A stretch of DNA of 64,000 nucleotides from Fragum whitleyi (taxonomy: Eukaryota; Mollusca; Bivalvia; Cardiida; Cardiidae). Under the pieces are notes generated by a model. The model saw nothing but the letters and a program-made list of their open reading frames with translations, did not search any database and was not told the DNA's origin. Shown piece by piece: positions 12,263 through 24,555 of this stretch. Position numbers and translations under genes: made by a program. Location of the stretch: positions 71,910,948-71,974,947 of the forward strand of contig OX411543.1 of assembly GCA_948146395.1 (NCBI GenBank), in the 5' to 3' direction. The first letter of the stretch is position 1; each line of letters starts with the position of its first letter.

Positions 12263-12461
12263 TATTAGTTGACCATGGATTAGCGCTTTCAAGTAATTTT
12301 GTTTCATGTTGAAATGCTGTAAAACTTGTTTTAAGCGACCGGGACTACCAAACAGTGGTCGTTAGAGAGAAAAGTCTCTTAGTACACGTTTACTTTACAA
12401 ATTAGAAGCATATTTTTTATTAATTATGTATGTAATCTCGAAATTTCTCTATAATCCTATG

Positions 12462-12514
12462 TTGTAAAAACACAAAAGAATCGTCTCATTGAGACGATTC
12501 TAATGTGTTTTAAC
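12462..12514. repeat. near-perfect hairpin
   Basis: GAATCGTCTCA and TGAGACGATTC pair perfectly, and outer arms TTGTAAAAACACA/TGTGTTTTAACAA extend the stem to about 26 bp. The core resembles the internal hairpin of the TIR-C family. Confidence 0.8.
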
Positions 12515-12948
12515 AATATAGTATTCATTTTCAATAATATTTGCATTTTCAGCAATACCTTCTTTTTAAGATATTTTGATTTAAAGAAGATGATTTTGAA
12601 AACGGTCAAATGGAAAATGAACATGTATATAAGATAATTATGATTTCAAATTTTGCAATGTAAGAGTAAACGCTCATTTATGATATTTTAATATGCCTTT
12701 GTTTGAAGATAATTACGGTGAAAAAGGCGGTATTATCATTCATTTCGGTAGAAAAAAATCTCCCTATTTTAATTATTAGATCTATCGACGCTCTGATCAG
12801 CTATATATGTGAGCATGGGTTAATCTTTTGAATATGTAATTAGCGTTACTTACAAAAAAACTTCGTGTAAACCCCCTGGGTGGGAGAAAGGGGTGGTCAT
12901 GTTAACCCGTTACTAAAAAATTTTTAGGCTTGAACATTACAATACTCC

Positions 12949-13006
12949 AGCGTGAAACAGTTGTAACTGCCTATAAAGATATAGGCAGTTACAACTGTTT
13001 CGCGCT
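12949..13006. repeat. hairpin with 26-bp arms and 6-nt loop
   Basis: CAGTTGTAACTGCCTAT pairs with ATAGGCAGTTACAACTG. Including the outer bases the stem is 26 bp with one mismatch, around AAAGAT. Either a minimal foldback element or a structured RNA; context gives no decision. Confidence 0.88.
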
Positions 13007-15404
13007 AAGCCATCTATATTATGGCCACCACGTGCACATGTGATTGTTTATATTCAATCTTGTATTATTTCAGAATTTGGAGGTTTTATTTGGGGACAAA
13101 AATTATGGAAAAAAACTAGGAAAACTGGTTTCGCGTCTCTGCAAGACAGAATTCAAATTAACTGCAGAGTGGACTCGGACTGGCTACCTAGCTGCCTTGT
13201 AAACGGACGCGCTCCCGTAACTGGGACACACAAACCTCAAATCATCGGTTTATGATTATTATTAAATAAGTCTCAAATTATTGCAAAGTAACTTATATGT
13301 GAAAAAATAAAGATTTTGAAACAATTGCCTGTGCTCGGAAATCCACGAATGAAAATGAATGATCACGATTTTTTTTGCAAATTCACGAAATTCTTAAAGA
13401 GGCTTCTTTAATTAGCAGTATAACATAAAGAGGGGGTAAATGTGAGGCAAATGTGACATGTCGGGCGAAACATGGATCATTTGAGAAATGTCGTCCCTGG
13501 TCAAACAGCGACAACTGTGCAGACTTACTTTTTCTTACATAGAAGATTTTCTGGATCTAGAATCGAGACGATTCTTATAAGAACCTTCAAATTAAGGTTT
13601 GCGCAAGTATTATCAAAATGTTTTAATAAAAAAAAATCAGAACCCCCCTATCCCCTTTTCATCTGTAGTTCTACTATCTATTACAAAGAGGGGTGGTTTT
13701 GACTCTAGAACACGGGTAACCAAATTGATTTGTCACGCCTCCTATTTTAAACAGATCTGTCAAACCCGGAGTGTACGGGGGTATTTTCGATCGATATACC
13801 CCAAATATGGTAGTCTAGCCGAAATAGACAGCAACCAAGCAGAATAGAGTACCAATAAATCACATATAACTTCTCGCTCCTTTGAGTTTTCATTCAAAGT
13901 TATTCACTAAATTGTCGGCTATTATTTGGTTGGGATACAAAACTCTCGTTTTCTTTCTAGATATTCATATTTTCTTACTTTTGTTTATTGTGTTAATGTT
14001 TGTGCTTTGTACTACCTTAAAACTGTGACTCTCGAGCTACTTGGTATATGGTATACGACATGAGTTTGAGCTTTTCCAGTGATGATGGCAATGAAAGGGT
14101 TTTGGTGGTAACTTTTGTGATCGAACGTGTTCTGAAACAATAGTTTGATGTGATTGTCGAAACCATTTGGTTAAGAGCTAGATTTTAAAGGTGCTACGTC
14201 AAAGAAAGTATTAGTGTTGAGAGGAAAAAAAGACAGAAAGGTCCTATCCGTATATTTTGTTGACCGAAAGACAAATGAGTGAACGCCAATGTCTTTTCGA
14301 ATACATCGACTGTAAAACTACTTAATAAACGAAAAAACACTGTGTATTTGAATTCATTTTTCTGATCTCAATTTGGACATTTAAGTTGATATTTTTTCCT
14401 GAATTTATCATCCGAATAGACAGATGAACGAAAAGATTTATGAATACGCTTATCTATTGCATTCAGCGTCGTCAAGAATATGATTCGGGATATTATGATG
14501 GGTAAGTTATATCAGAACATCATAACATGATCCGTCAAGCAAAAAAAGGCCATCTGGGAAGAACGAAAAGTGCCGATCCTACTTAGTTTGCGCGAGCTGA
14601 AGGATCGACACTTTTCGCTTCCTGCATGATATATGAATCAACAATGACCATTCTACCCTACTATTTGATTTTTACGCTAGCTTTACTATTTGCATTTTAT
14701 TTGCAAGCGTAATTCGAGACAACAGTAGTTGTCAAGTCAATAATTCAAAATTGTCGAATCTAAAACGGCTTCGTTAAAGATATGTGCTTAAAAATTTCGG
14801 GGTGTGAATGTGTGACAAATACTTTCCAGCAATGACAGATTCAATCTCGACATGTTTCGAGTTCCCGAATCTTTGATCGAGTATTTAGTTCAATGTTTTA
14901 TCAAATCAACAGAACAGATTGTGTCTTGGGTCAAAGTTGCGGCTCTACTCGAATAAGAGATTTCACAGTAAATATGATTTTGAATGTTAACCGTGACATT
15001 CCCCTATTTAAGGAAATGGACTAAGCCTTCATTTCAATCAACAATTTTCGGATAACGAACTCATTCAATGCTAAAACATGAAAGCAATGGAAGGAAAGAT
15101 GTTTACTTGCATTTTTAAAGACCTATTTCTTATCCATGTATCAATATAATGCTTTTTTGTTCGTTGGTCTTATCTTCAAAATTACAACTTAAATCTACTT
15201 TTATTTTCATCATATTTGCGGTGTTTTTACAACTAGATGTAATACAATAACGAAATATCACGATCATCAAAATACCCTGTATAATCATATATACAAGGGA
15301 TCGGTAGCCCACCACTAAACCATTGGTATTTATTGCATTATGTCCAACTTCAGAGACAAGGACCTCATAAATGATTGTATTTAACACGTTATATACACTG
15401 GGAT
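13007..15404. other. non-coding DNA with one hairpin
   Basis: At 14564-14617, CGAAAAGTGCCGATCCT and AGGATCGACACTTTTCG are 17-bp arms with one mismatch and a 20-nt loop. No exon, RNA gene or known repeat family was seen in the rest. Confidence 0.5.
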
Positions 15405-15642
15405 ACTTAACATCTTACGATCATTTAGCGCAAGTCAAACATTAACGCTGCTTCAAGAGTAGTAACTCAATAAGGAATTTCGCGATTCATCATGTCATCG
15501 GAATCGTCTTCTTAAAACGCTTCCAATTAGAGATGTTGCAAGGCAGAATCTAAAAATGAATGAAAACACCAGGTACGATTTATTATTTTGACTTACGATT
15601 ATATATATATATTTTTTCGTAACAATTTAGTAAAACGGACCC
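15405..15642. repeat. TIR-C MITE copy
   Basis: Left ACTTAACATCTTACGATCAT and right TAGTAAAACGGACCC are the TIR-C ends. Inside are the CAATAAGG...GTAATCGTCTTC-type segment and TCTAAAAATGAATGAAAACA, shared by the copies at 19772, 36083 and 57274. Confidence 0.85.
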
Positions 15643-15766
15643 AAGGTTCGAAATGTACTCTTTCTAGTCGAAATACATCCGAAGCAAAGAAAACTTCCTC
15701 CGGGAGTGTTTTCGTCTTAAACGCAGGAATGGTAATTTTGGCTTAAAATCCATGAATTTTGCCTTG

Positions 15767-15880
15767 GCAGGGCGGAGCCTAAGTAACGGGTCGTTGCACT
15801 TAAGGTTGAGGTAAATCAGCTTTTATTTACCATCACATACTTCTATACATAGTCGACATGAATAAGTCTTACTTGGTTAA
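15767..15880. repeat. TIR-D MITE, truncated
   Basis: GGCAGGGCGGAGCCTAAGTA, GGGTCGTTGCACTTAAGGTT and ATCAGCTTTTATTTACC match the start of the copy at 54065. The remainder of the element is absent or diverged beyond recognition. Confidence 0.8.
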
Positions 15881-16213
15881 GAATGCAACACCACTGCTTT
15901 TCGTTGAAGCATAGAATATGACTTAGTCAAAGTACAGGAAAACAATGGTTTGGTGTAATGATTTACCCTACTGTTACGATTAACATACATCTATTCATTC
16001 TTGATTCTTTGACGACTTGTGATTTGAATGCTTTCTTGCTTATGTAAACATGGATAATAAGACGTGAACAGATAATAAGTCAATAAAAACGCAATCACGC
16101 ACATGCAAGCATATGTGTGAAGATAAATACTTGCTTTAAATTGATTAATTTACATTTTATCTTCATACATGAAGGAGTATTACTAGCTTCTTTTTTACCC
16201 CCCCCCCCCCTCC

Positions 16214-16244
<31 letters not shown>

Positions 16245-17136
16245 CAAACAAACAAACAAACAAAACAAAAAAAATTAAAAAAAATAGAAGATAAGACGTT
16301 GACCTTGGGACGATAAGAACATAGTAAGATGCATTTTATATTTTCTCCCGGGTTCAAAATTCGTACACAGGATGAATTTTATATTGATATACCGTTCAAC
16401 CCCGAGGCCCACCAAACCCCTCCCCCCCCCCCCAACCCCCACAAAAAAAAAAAAAAAATGACAACGAAAATTAATTATCTTTTGAATGTACATATTATAA
16501 GCAAAACCGTTATCTTTCTTCATGACAACATATTTAAATTGTTCGTGATCTTATCTTTAAAAAAAAAACAAACAAACAAACAAACAAAAACAATCCGGAG
16601 GTCCACTGACTTATTTTTATAGAAAATCTTGGTAGGCACAGTCTATAAAGTTTCCTCTTCCCCGTCTTAATTGTATTTAAAAATGTTTACTTAAATAGAA
16701 ACTATTTTAGGGTAACATTCGCACTTATTTTAAGAGTTCGATCCAAAGTTTAACGACTGTTAAATGACCGTATATCAAACACAATTATAATAAGTACATT
16801 TTCACTTGGGTGGCTTCTGATTGTTATTTATTGTAATGGTCCCCAATCTTCCATGTTTTCTTTTAAATATAAACAACATTTACAAAGGCACAGGATGGAT
16901 TGATGGAATATAATTTCGACGCATTCGTTTTTTTTTTCGAATTTGAAATAAGGGTTTTCAACAGACCTATTTTCAAACTTTAATACGAACAAAAATGGAC
17001 GGGCTCTATACTATGATTATGGCCCAGTTGACCTTTTTCGGAAGAAGATCAGCTAGGAAAAATACATATGCCAAAGTAATGACCTTGTCAATATAAAAAC
17101 GTCATGTATACTTGCATATAATGCTTGTCTGTCTAC
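15881..17136. other. non-coding DNA rich in homopolymers
   Basis: Contains a C-run at 16198-16210, a 29-base A-run at 16214-16242, AAAC repeats, a second C-rich run about 16422-16440 with an A-run, and AAAC repeats near 16560-16590. Open frames here are products of these runs. Nothing else recognised. Confidence 0.55.
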
Positions 17137-17460
17137 TTTATCTTATAACTACACAAATATCCATGTGATAACAACCCGTATGATATTTTTTATGATATCA
17201 CATAATTATTTGTAAAACAATGATATAATGCAGTTATTTTTAGAAACTTGCATTTCCGTTAGAAACATCGACGAAAACCAGACAAATAGAGGTTATAAGA
17301 TAAGTATAATACGTACTTAGTGTATTGTATGAAAAAAAATATAACTCGGTTGTGAGAATTGATACTTGTCTCGACAGAGCCTCGACAATTATCAATTCTC
17401 CCAACCTCGTTAGATATTTTTTTCATACAGAACACTTAGTACATATTATTTACATTGTAT
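17137..17460 (+). repeat. TIR-E MITE, long copy
   Basis: Starts ATCTTATAACTACACAAATA, TCCATGTGATAACA, then AACATCGACGAAAACCAGAC and GAGGTTATAAGATAAGTATA. It ends in a hairpin: GAGAATTGATACTTGTC and CAATTATCAATTCTC around the CTCGACA motif. Shares all parts with 17821-18085 and 32268-32556. Confidence 0.82.
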
Positions 17461-17820
17461 ATATTCTTGTTGGATTAATGTACATTTTACTAGTATTCTT
17501 TTTGCGTTGAGATTACTAACCGATAGATATGGATGGGATCAGACATTTAGTGTGAGCGTAAATCAGTCTTCATATTTGATATTCTTTTAGCAATGAAATT
17601 ATCAAGTGATAATCTACAGAGAAACACTCATAATCCTACAAAAACATTCAAGACTGATGAAACAGCTACGAAATATTGGGGAACAACCTTAACCATGGCG
17701 ATATTTTTGTTATTTTAAAAGTTTTAAAAAGGATCCAATATTAGGTATGCTTAATTGTCAACTCCAAACAGGGAATTAATCCGTTAAATTAGTTTGATTA
17801 ATTTAACTCGAAAGATTTTA

Positions 17821-18085
17821 AATTTTATCGTATAACTATACAAATATCCATGTGATAGCATCCCATATGATATTTCTTATGAAATCATATGGATATTTTT
17901 AGAACAATGACATAATGCAATTATTTTTAGAAACTCGTATTCCTTTTAGAAACATCGACGAAAACAAAGGCAAATAGAGGTTATAAGATAAATATACATC
18001 TCGGCAGAGCCTCGACAACTATCAATTCCCCAACCTCGATAGATATTTTTTTTCATACATTTAACACTAAGTACGTATTATGTAT
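17821..18085 (+). repeat. TIR-E MITE copy
   Basis: ATCCATGTGATAGCATCCCA, TTATGAAATCATATGGATAT, ATTTTTAGAAACTCGTATTC, and AACATCGACGAAAACAAAGG, then CTCGGCAGAGCCTCGACAAC and ACTAAGTACGTATTATG. The left half of the terminal hairpin is deleted compared with 17137. Confidence 0.82.
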
Positions 18086-19771
18086 TCTATACCTTTCAAT
18101 TTGACAAAACAATGAATATTTTTCTTTGATTTTGTAGTAACAATTAAAACAAGTTTGATATGTTTTAGATTGGAAAAACAATTATGGATTCATTGAATGT
18201 TTTTTAGAACTGCTTTTTGTTGAATTATATCAATAAAAGCGCCAACATAAATGACGTAGAGCCAATTTAAATGTTTCATATAAGCCTAGCTAAATATTTC
18301 TGCACCAAAATATTCTTCGATGAGCTTAACGTGCGTTACTAACAGCCTCAACTTAAAACAATTATTCCTTTCCGTAGCAAACGCCTTTTCAAACGTAAAT
18401 GACTGTTCTATATAATATGTTATTGCAAGAGAGAAACTGCACCTGTAAAGCATCAAATGATCAGAAAATATTACATAATTATATATGCACACGATTTTTC
18501 TTCATTAGGCTTCTTTCCCCCCCCCCCCCCACCCCACCCCCAGAAAAAAAAAGAATAAAAAAAGCATATCGTCAGTGGGCAACCAAGACCACGTGTCAAC
18601 AGTTTTATACTAGCTGTAGTTACGAAATTTGGTCACCCATCGACTTAATAAAAATACACACAAGGCGATACCTTTAATATCGAACTCTTTTCTCAAAATA
18701 TAGATTATTGAAGATTGGTTGCGAGAGGGAAAGGAATAAGCGTTCATCGAAAATAGTTAAACAGTAGAAAACGACATAATAATTGTGAAAAATGTCTTTT
18801 TTGGCGCATCAGATAGCGTTTCGCTACACTCATTTTGTGATATATAAACCCTAAAAACCACCGGCAAATCACCGCGTGAAATAAATAATGATTGAATTTA
18901 ATGATTGAAGCAAATTATTGATATTAAAAGTCATCACCAGCAACGTTTAAAACGCCTCTCAGTGTTTGTAAAATGGCGACCGCTCTCGCAAAATAGTACG
19001 CGGAGCATTAAACTTTATGATCTGTGAGAAACGACGCTTTTTTTTGTATTCTTGTGCGTTTTTCCGTGCTTAATTTAGCGTAGAAAGAGGTAGTTTTAAG
19101 GCGTAATTTTGATATATTTTCGCGCATTATGTCCATTCTCTTTTACTTTACCGATAAAAGCATTTAGCATGTCACATAAAAATTGAAGACCTTTTAGAAA
19201 AGTCGATGAAAAAGTAACATTCTTAAAATGATCAATTCTGTGAAAATGCCGTTTTTGTCAACCACACCCTTTTGAGTGGCACATCTCTTCGAGTTTCCGT
19301 TTTCTCATTTTCCTAATGAAATCATTTTCGGCATATATGACGTGAATGTATCATCATGGTTAAATGGATTCATATGAATGCTAAAAGCGATTCTCTATTA
19401 AGATTTAATGTTACATATCAGGCGAAAGGGGCCATATGGGTGGTTCGCATAGTGTCAACCAGTCAACCAATGGCAGGCTGTGCGGATTGCGCAGTTTGAC
19501 TAGGGTCGAAACTTAAAGTAACTCTGATTTTCTAGATCTAAAATAATCGTTCTTACTTCATGATAAAGGTTTTTTTTTTTTTTTTCTTTTTTAAATTTGA
19601 TCCCCGATTGGCCATTCCTGGAGCTAGTCTATTTGAAATATTTTTTCTAGGTTCCCATATGGTCCGTTTTTGCCCATCAGATCACGAGATTTTCGAATAC
19701 GTGTAGGTACCCGTTGCTCGAAGGGGGCTCATCCGATATTGCTAAAACGACCATTTCTATTAAGTGACCAG
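18086..19771. other. non-coding DNA, nothing recognised
   Basis: A C-run lies at about 18518-18530 followed by A-rich DNA. 18960-19010 is locally CpG-richer (GCGACCGCTCTCGC) but shows no exon or promoter signal. The T-run at 19569-19585 is simple. 20 or so bases near 19470 resemble repeat text also seen near 25365. Confidence 0.4.
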
Positions 19772-20016
19772 GGGCCCGTTTTACTAAACTTCTTACGAAA
19801 AAAATAATCGTAAGTCAAAAACACAAGTCGTACCTGGTGTTTTCATTCATTGTTTGATCTTCCTTGTATTATCTCTTTGGAATCGTCTTTGGAAGACGAT
19901 TTCAATGAGATGATGCATGGCAGAATTCCATGTTCAGTTACTTCTGCAGAAGCAACCTTAATTTTTGACTTACGCAAAAAAAAAATGATCGTAAGATGTT
20001 TAGTAAAACAGGCCCC
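19772..20016. repeat. TIR-C MITE with well kept ends
   Basis: GGGCCCGTTTTACTAAACTT and AGTTTAGTAAAAC-type ends are inverted (right end TTTAGTAAAACAGGCCCC). The internal hairpin TTTGGAATCGTCTTTGG / AGACGATTTC is present. It sits inside a TAAGTGACC-type repeat (TAAGTGACCA before, ACTTTAAGTCC after), so it is a nested insertion. Confidence 0.87.
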
Positions 20017-21060
20017 ATTACTTTAAGTCCTTTCATCGTAAGCGAAATCTCCTATGTTGTTGGAACCCATTAGAATGATTTCAATGAGACAATTTAAATG
20101 GGTTCGAACACCAAATGATTCGCTAAGAATAATGCGACCATCTATAAATGCTATCAAAATGACCGGTCCTCTTAATTATGAAATATTGTATTAAGCGACC
20201 GTTCCCATAAGCGACCGTTCCTATAAGTGACCGGTTTTGGCGGTCTCCTAAGTGGTCGATTTACACAAATGTTGCTGTATATTAACATCTACATGAATAA
20301 GTTAAAGACTAGATCAGAAGTGTTCAATATGAAATCTATCTGTTCATTGAAAATTGCTCCGTGAAATATTTAGACTGTTTGAGCAATATGTATTTGTAAC
20401 AAATAAGTACATAAATCTTAGAAATATTTAGCCAATGTTGATTTTTATCTCGACTTTAAAATTTTTGAAACAAAATATCTGTCTGGTGACAAATTGAAAG
20501 TAATAAGGTTAACTATGTGTATGAGTAAGAACGATTCACAAGGAAAAGGAATACAGGCAAGCAAAATAATGTATTTTTCTTCGTATCAACGTTTGGAGAC
20601 CGAATTGACGTATCTAGCTTTTTTGTTTATGTTTGATTGATTTCGTTCTTGTTCATATTCTTTCTTTAACTATTTTGTTGATGTTGTTGTTGCCGTTGTT
20701 GTTGTTTCAAATGGTCAAAATTCAAAATAATTCCATTTTATAATATTTTGAAACTGAAAATTTCAGTTTGATTGTATGAATGAAAGAAGAAATGCCTTCA
20801 TCTTGCAGTTTTATCTAAAAGTCTACCATTTTTTACATGATTCTGTTATAGTATGTTCATAAATTTGGCTGTAAAATAAAAAAAAAGTGCAAAATAAAGA
20901 TGACAGTATCAAAATAAAGTCATTGTAAAGAAATATTTTTATTACTTTGTCGAAATTTAATAAATGATTATTGATACATATATCAAATTTATGATTTTAA
21001 ATGAAATAAACCACTTCGGATGATGTCAACGTAATGCAGTACAGAACTTCCATTCAAATA
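20017..21060. other. non-coding DNA with simple repeats
   Basis: 20185-20260 contains repeated TAAGCGACCG/ATAAGTGACCG units. 20676-20706 is a GTT-type microsatellite. No gene recognised. Confidence 0.45.
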
Positions 21061-21306
21061 CATGAACCTGTGCGTGATATTTCCAAAATTTCACATGTGC
21101 GCAAAGTTGATACTCAGATCAGTCTGTGCGACCGCACAGTCTGATCAGAGTCTTAACCATGCGCTCAATAGATGGCTAAGGACCTAAAACCGCTATATTA
21201 AACCCACAATTAATTTAAATGCACTGAGTGAGTACCCAGGCTACTAAAAGTCTTACAATCACGCACACACGAAATCGTTGGAATTGTCACGCAAAGGCTC
21301 GCATAT
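21061..21306. repeat. TIR-A MITE copy
   Basis: Left CCTGTGCGTGATATTTCCAA and right TTGGAATTGTCACGCAAAGG are the inverted ends. The central hairpin pairs CAGATCAGTCTGTGCG with CGCACAGTCTGATCAG. About 245 bp. Confidence 0.88.
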
Positions 21307-22001
21307 TAAATTGATATCATCCACAATGCTTTGTATCAGAAGCCTTGGGAAAATCCACACTTACATCTCAGGCGTGAATGGCTGTATTGGTGAATAGGTA
21401 AAATCTGCATGGGAAAATCAGTCATGATGGGGTAAACAATTAATGACATGATATCGATCTTTAATGACGATAATAACTGATAATCAGCAATTCGATATTT
21501 CAGATCGTCCCTTCAGCCAGAGAATCGATCTCGAGTCCAGCGAGTTTCAGTCTGTTACATTATCAATTCTTATAGTTAAGGTAGTAAGTACCCTTATGGG
21601 GCTCATTGAAATCGACTTGATGTAGCGATACTTCGAATGACATATTTTCTGCTTGGCCAAACTCATTTGAGCATAGTTTCAAGATTTGCGCGTGAATGTA
21701 AGATTCGAGATAAAATCACGAAACTTAAGAAGTTTGCCTTTCAGAATGGAAAAGGGTGGACAAAGACCCTATTTTATATATATATTTCCTATGGGTACGG
21801 GAACTTCATTTTTTGTTTGGTGGTCATTTTTTCTTTATCATTATTTCTACTTAACGACGTAAGTGCCTTGTTATCATAAGTGCTCTAGTTACATTTTTGC
21901 GTGGTGTCTGCTACATAGCAAGTATCAATTGAATGTTGTAAGACACTTAAAAAAAATAAGCTCTGCCTCGCCACTAGTAGAAAATGTTAACAATTCCATA
22001 G
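21307..22001. other. non-coding DNA, nothing recognised
   Basis: The open frames 21637-21879 and 21863-22111 show no protein family features and the latter runs into repeat R2. No RNA gene or regulatory site could be assigned. Confidence 0.4.
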
Positions 22002-22128
22002 TTCAGACTCCTATCGGGAACCCTCGGCGATTCTACTGTATAGATCTCGAGAATAATACGGTCGCAGCCACGAAAACGCATTGTTTCGAACGTGTGTCCG
22101 GGATTACATGACGTCACAATCACCGAGA
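22002..22128. repeat. dispersed repeat R2, copy 2 (inverted)
   Basis: Carries CGGGAACCCTCGGCGATTCT and TTACATGACGTCACAATC, the inverse of 12128-12262. Directly followed by an FB2 foldback. Confidence 0.6.
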
Positions 22129-22173
22129 TGACGATGAGGAAAACAATTGTCAACAAAAGATTAAAACTGGATA

Positions 22174-22300
22174 AATAGAGGATGGAGTGGTCATGGAATA
22201 CCGAATTTATTAAACGAGTCACCTATAAACAGATAAAAACGATTCTGCGCCGAGTTAATATCTGTTTTAGATGTTGAGTTTAATAAATTATGTATTTTAT
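22174..22300 (-). repeat. FB2 foldback MITE
   Basis: GAATTTATTAAACGAGTCAC and GTTGAGTTTAATAAATTATG are the arms, with CAGATAAAAACG near the centre. Same family as 42473-42602 and 53393-53515, here in the opposite orientation. Confidence 0.78.
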
Positions 22301-24419
22301 GAGCACAAAATTTATATTCTATTTATAATACGACCCGAACTTTTGCGAAATAAAAATAAAATAGTCAAAATTCTTGAAATTTCACATTTCAATTATCATC
22401 GAAACTTATTACGCAGTTTAAAACTGACGTCACAATATAGATCTACTCATATATATTGTGACGTGATTTTCGCGGTTAAAAATAGCGTTGCTATTCGCTG
22501 TGAGCTTATTTTCATAGTTATTCCACTAGCGTAATAAAACCAGTGTAATATCAAAAATATTCAACGGGGTAATTTCACTCCCGCGACGTAGGTCATATTA
22601 TAATGACAAATAAATGCAGTGTTTTTCTTCGTTTCGTCATCAAATTATATTATGCCCAATTCATTCCAAAAGACGATCTGAAAACTTTTTTTTTCTGCAA
22701 GCGCGTCGGCCAAAGAACCGCAAGAAGCCGAATTACTTAAAACTGACCTGAACGTCCGAAGGACATTCAAGTTTACGAAAAAGTCCGAGCGATGTTTCAA
22801 ATGAAAAAAAAAAACTCCTTAGTAGGAATACCGAACGCAGGCTGATTCCGAAGTTTCTTACTTTGATCGAACTACCTCAAGTTACTATCTTAACGGACAA
22901 ACAAATAACTGATACCAATAAGAATGTGGAGGCCGATTGACTTTGTTTGACTACTGATTACTGACCAATGATAGCTCGTGCCATTGTATTTGTGTAATAT
23001 CATGTCAGTGAAATTGACTATTTTATGACGATGTCAAGATATTTTGGTAGAGACGGTTAAAGATCATACTTGAAAAACATACTAAAATAATTGCTTTATA
23101 AAACAATTTTCCACAAAATGTGAATTACCTACGATTTGTACTTGAGAAAATGTAGTGGGTAAAGAAGAAAATGTTAGTAACCAGTTGTTTGTGGCATAAA
23201 ATACAGTGTTCGACCTAGTGATTGTAATTAGGGAGTCATTGGCCCCTTAAACATTAAATACCGGGGGTCAAAACAGATTTTAAATGGGTCAAAAAATAAG
23301 ACAGAGCTAATTATGAGAATTTTATAGGTTTAAGAGTATTTTTTTTCAATTTGTTTTAAGTAAGCAATTGATTCGTAAAATTTTGAATAGTGTAGCGGAT
23401 GCATCTTAAAAAAGTTTGACCCTTAGAAATTTCTTTCAGGGGGGTCACAATGACCCCATTGGAAGAAATTTCTAAGGGTCAAAAAAAGATATGATCAGAG
23501 TTTGGGAGGGTCAAAACTCTGGTATAAGTGTCAAACACGAGCCCTAAATTTACTAGGAAATATACCTTTTGTCCCGATCTGCTTGAAACGCTTAAATACA
23601 TGTGGCCTCAAGATCATCATTTCCATTTATTTCAAATATCTTTTAAGAAAAAAATAATGTAAGGAAAAAAAACAACATCAGTAAATAATCATTTCCCGAG
23701 ATGTTTTCGAATTGCGTTTGCTTCTTTTACAAAACAAAATCGTCATTGCATCACGATTTCTTACACAGTGTCTTTAATTTACTCTAGGAAAAATGGCATA
23801 GAAAAAAAAAATATGTCTAGTAATTTTCTAAAATATCCACCAATTTTCCATCTTTCCTTCGACTTTTGGACATTCTTCTGAATTAAGAGTAGCCATCATA
23901 AGGTATCGTCTGTGAACGGTAAAGTGTCGACTGCAACTCGTAACGTGATGAAGTGTGAAATGTAAATACGCGGAGTGCGTACCTTATTGTTAATAGAACT
24001 TATTGAATGAACGCGAAAAGGGGGCGGGGCTACGGAGAATACATTTGCATTTAAAACCAACGATTTTCGAATTGAAATTATTGTACATAAAAATTCGAGT
24101 ATTTGTAACTTTTATGTCAAATATTTTGAGATCAATGGATTTTTGAAGTTTGTGGCTTTTACAAGAAATAAATTGCGGTGCTTTACTTTCATTTGCAGTA
24201 ATAAAATTGACACAATTTTTAGATTAATCTGTGGCGTTCGTGTTTCGTATTTTTAAACTAAAGTGGTTATATATGCATGTGTTCTCATTTGAAAAAATGC
24301 ACATGGATCTAATTTGTAAATAAGTGTAAAAGAAATTGAATATCATTATAGTAACTATTTCCTGAAAAAAAAACTGTTATGTTTCACAAGACTTTATTTA
24401 TTTCATTTCTTCTTTATTT
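22301..24419. other. non-coding DNA upstream of Lmx1 exon 1, with two hairpins
   Basis: GTCACAATATA / TATATTGTGAC pair at 22428-22463. GACCCTTAGAAATTTCTT at 23418 pairs with AAGAAATTTCTAAGGGTC ending 23480, within a repeat-like region 23215-23545 rich in GGGTCAAAA. The promoter or 5' UTR exons of Lmx1 may lie here, but no TATA, initiator or CpG island can be supported. Confidence 0.45.
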
Positions 24420-24482
24420 ATGATCAACTTGGTCAACTTTTCCGAGACCAAAGATATAAAGGCTTTTCAGTGTTTGGTTAAA

Positions 24483-24555
24483 ATGAAAGACATTTTTAAC
24501 ACAAGCATGTTGGAAGAACTTCAAGCGGTACAGGACAATTACTCCGAATTACAAG
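24483..24555 (+). CDS. Lmx1: Lmx1 coding exon 1 (N-terminus)
   Basis: The exon encodes [20 protein letters not shown] and four more residues, then ends on one base (phase 1) before GTAAAT. That base plus TT of the next exon makes a Val codon, so the frame joins LIM1 exactly. The stretch from the second Met (24507), MLEEL, resembles the vertebrate LMX1 start MLDGLK/MLDGIK, so translation could begin there. A third in-frame ATG lies upstream at 24420; the frame is open back to a TGA at 24363. A possible splice acceptor (GCTTTTCAG ending 24470) would remove the 24420 ATG if a 5' UTR exon exists upstream. The exon was chosen by phase and position, not by a domain, so it is less certain than the others. 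No TATA box or other promoter signal could be assigned. Confidence 0.72.

Noticed and set aside
18960..19020. Possible promoter or CpG island
   Set aside because: Only a few dozen bases are CpG-richer; no exon or initiator follows.
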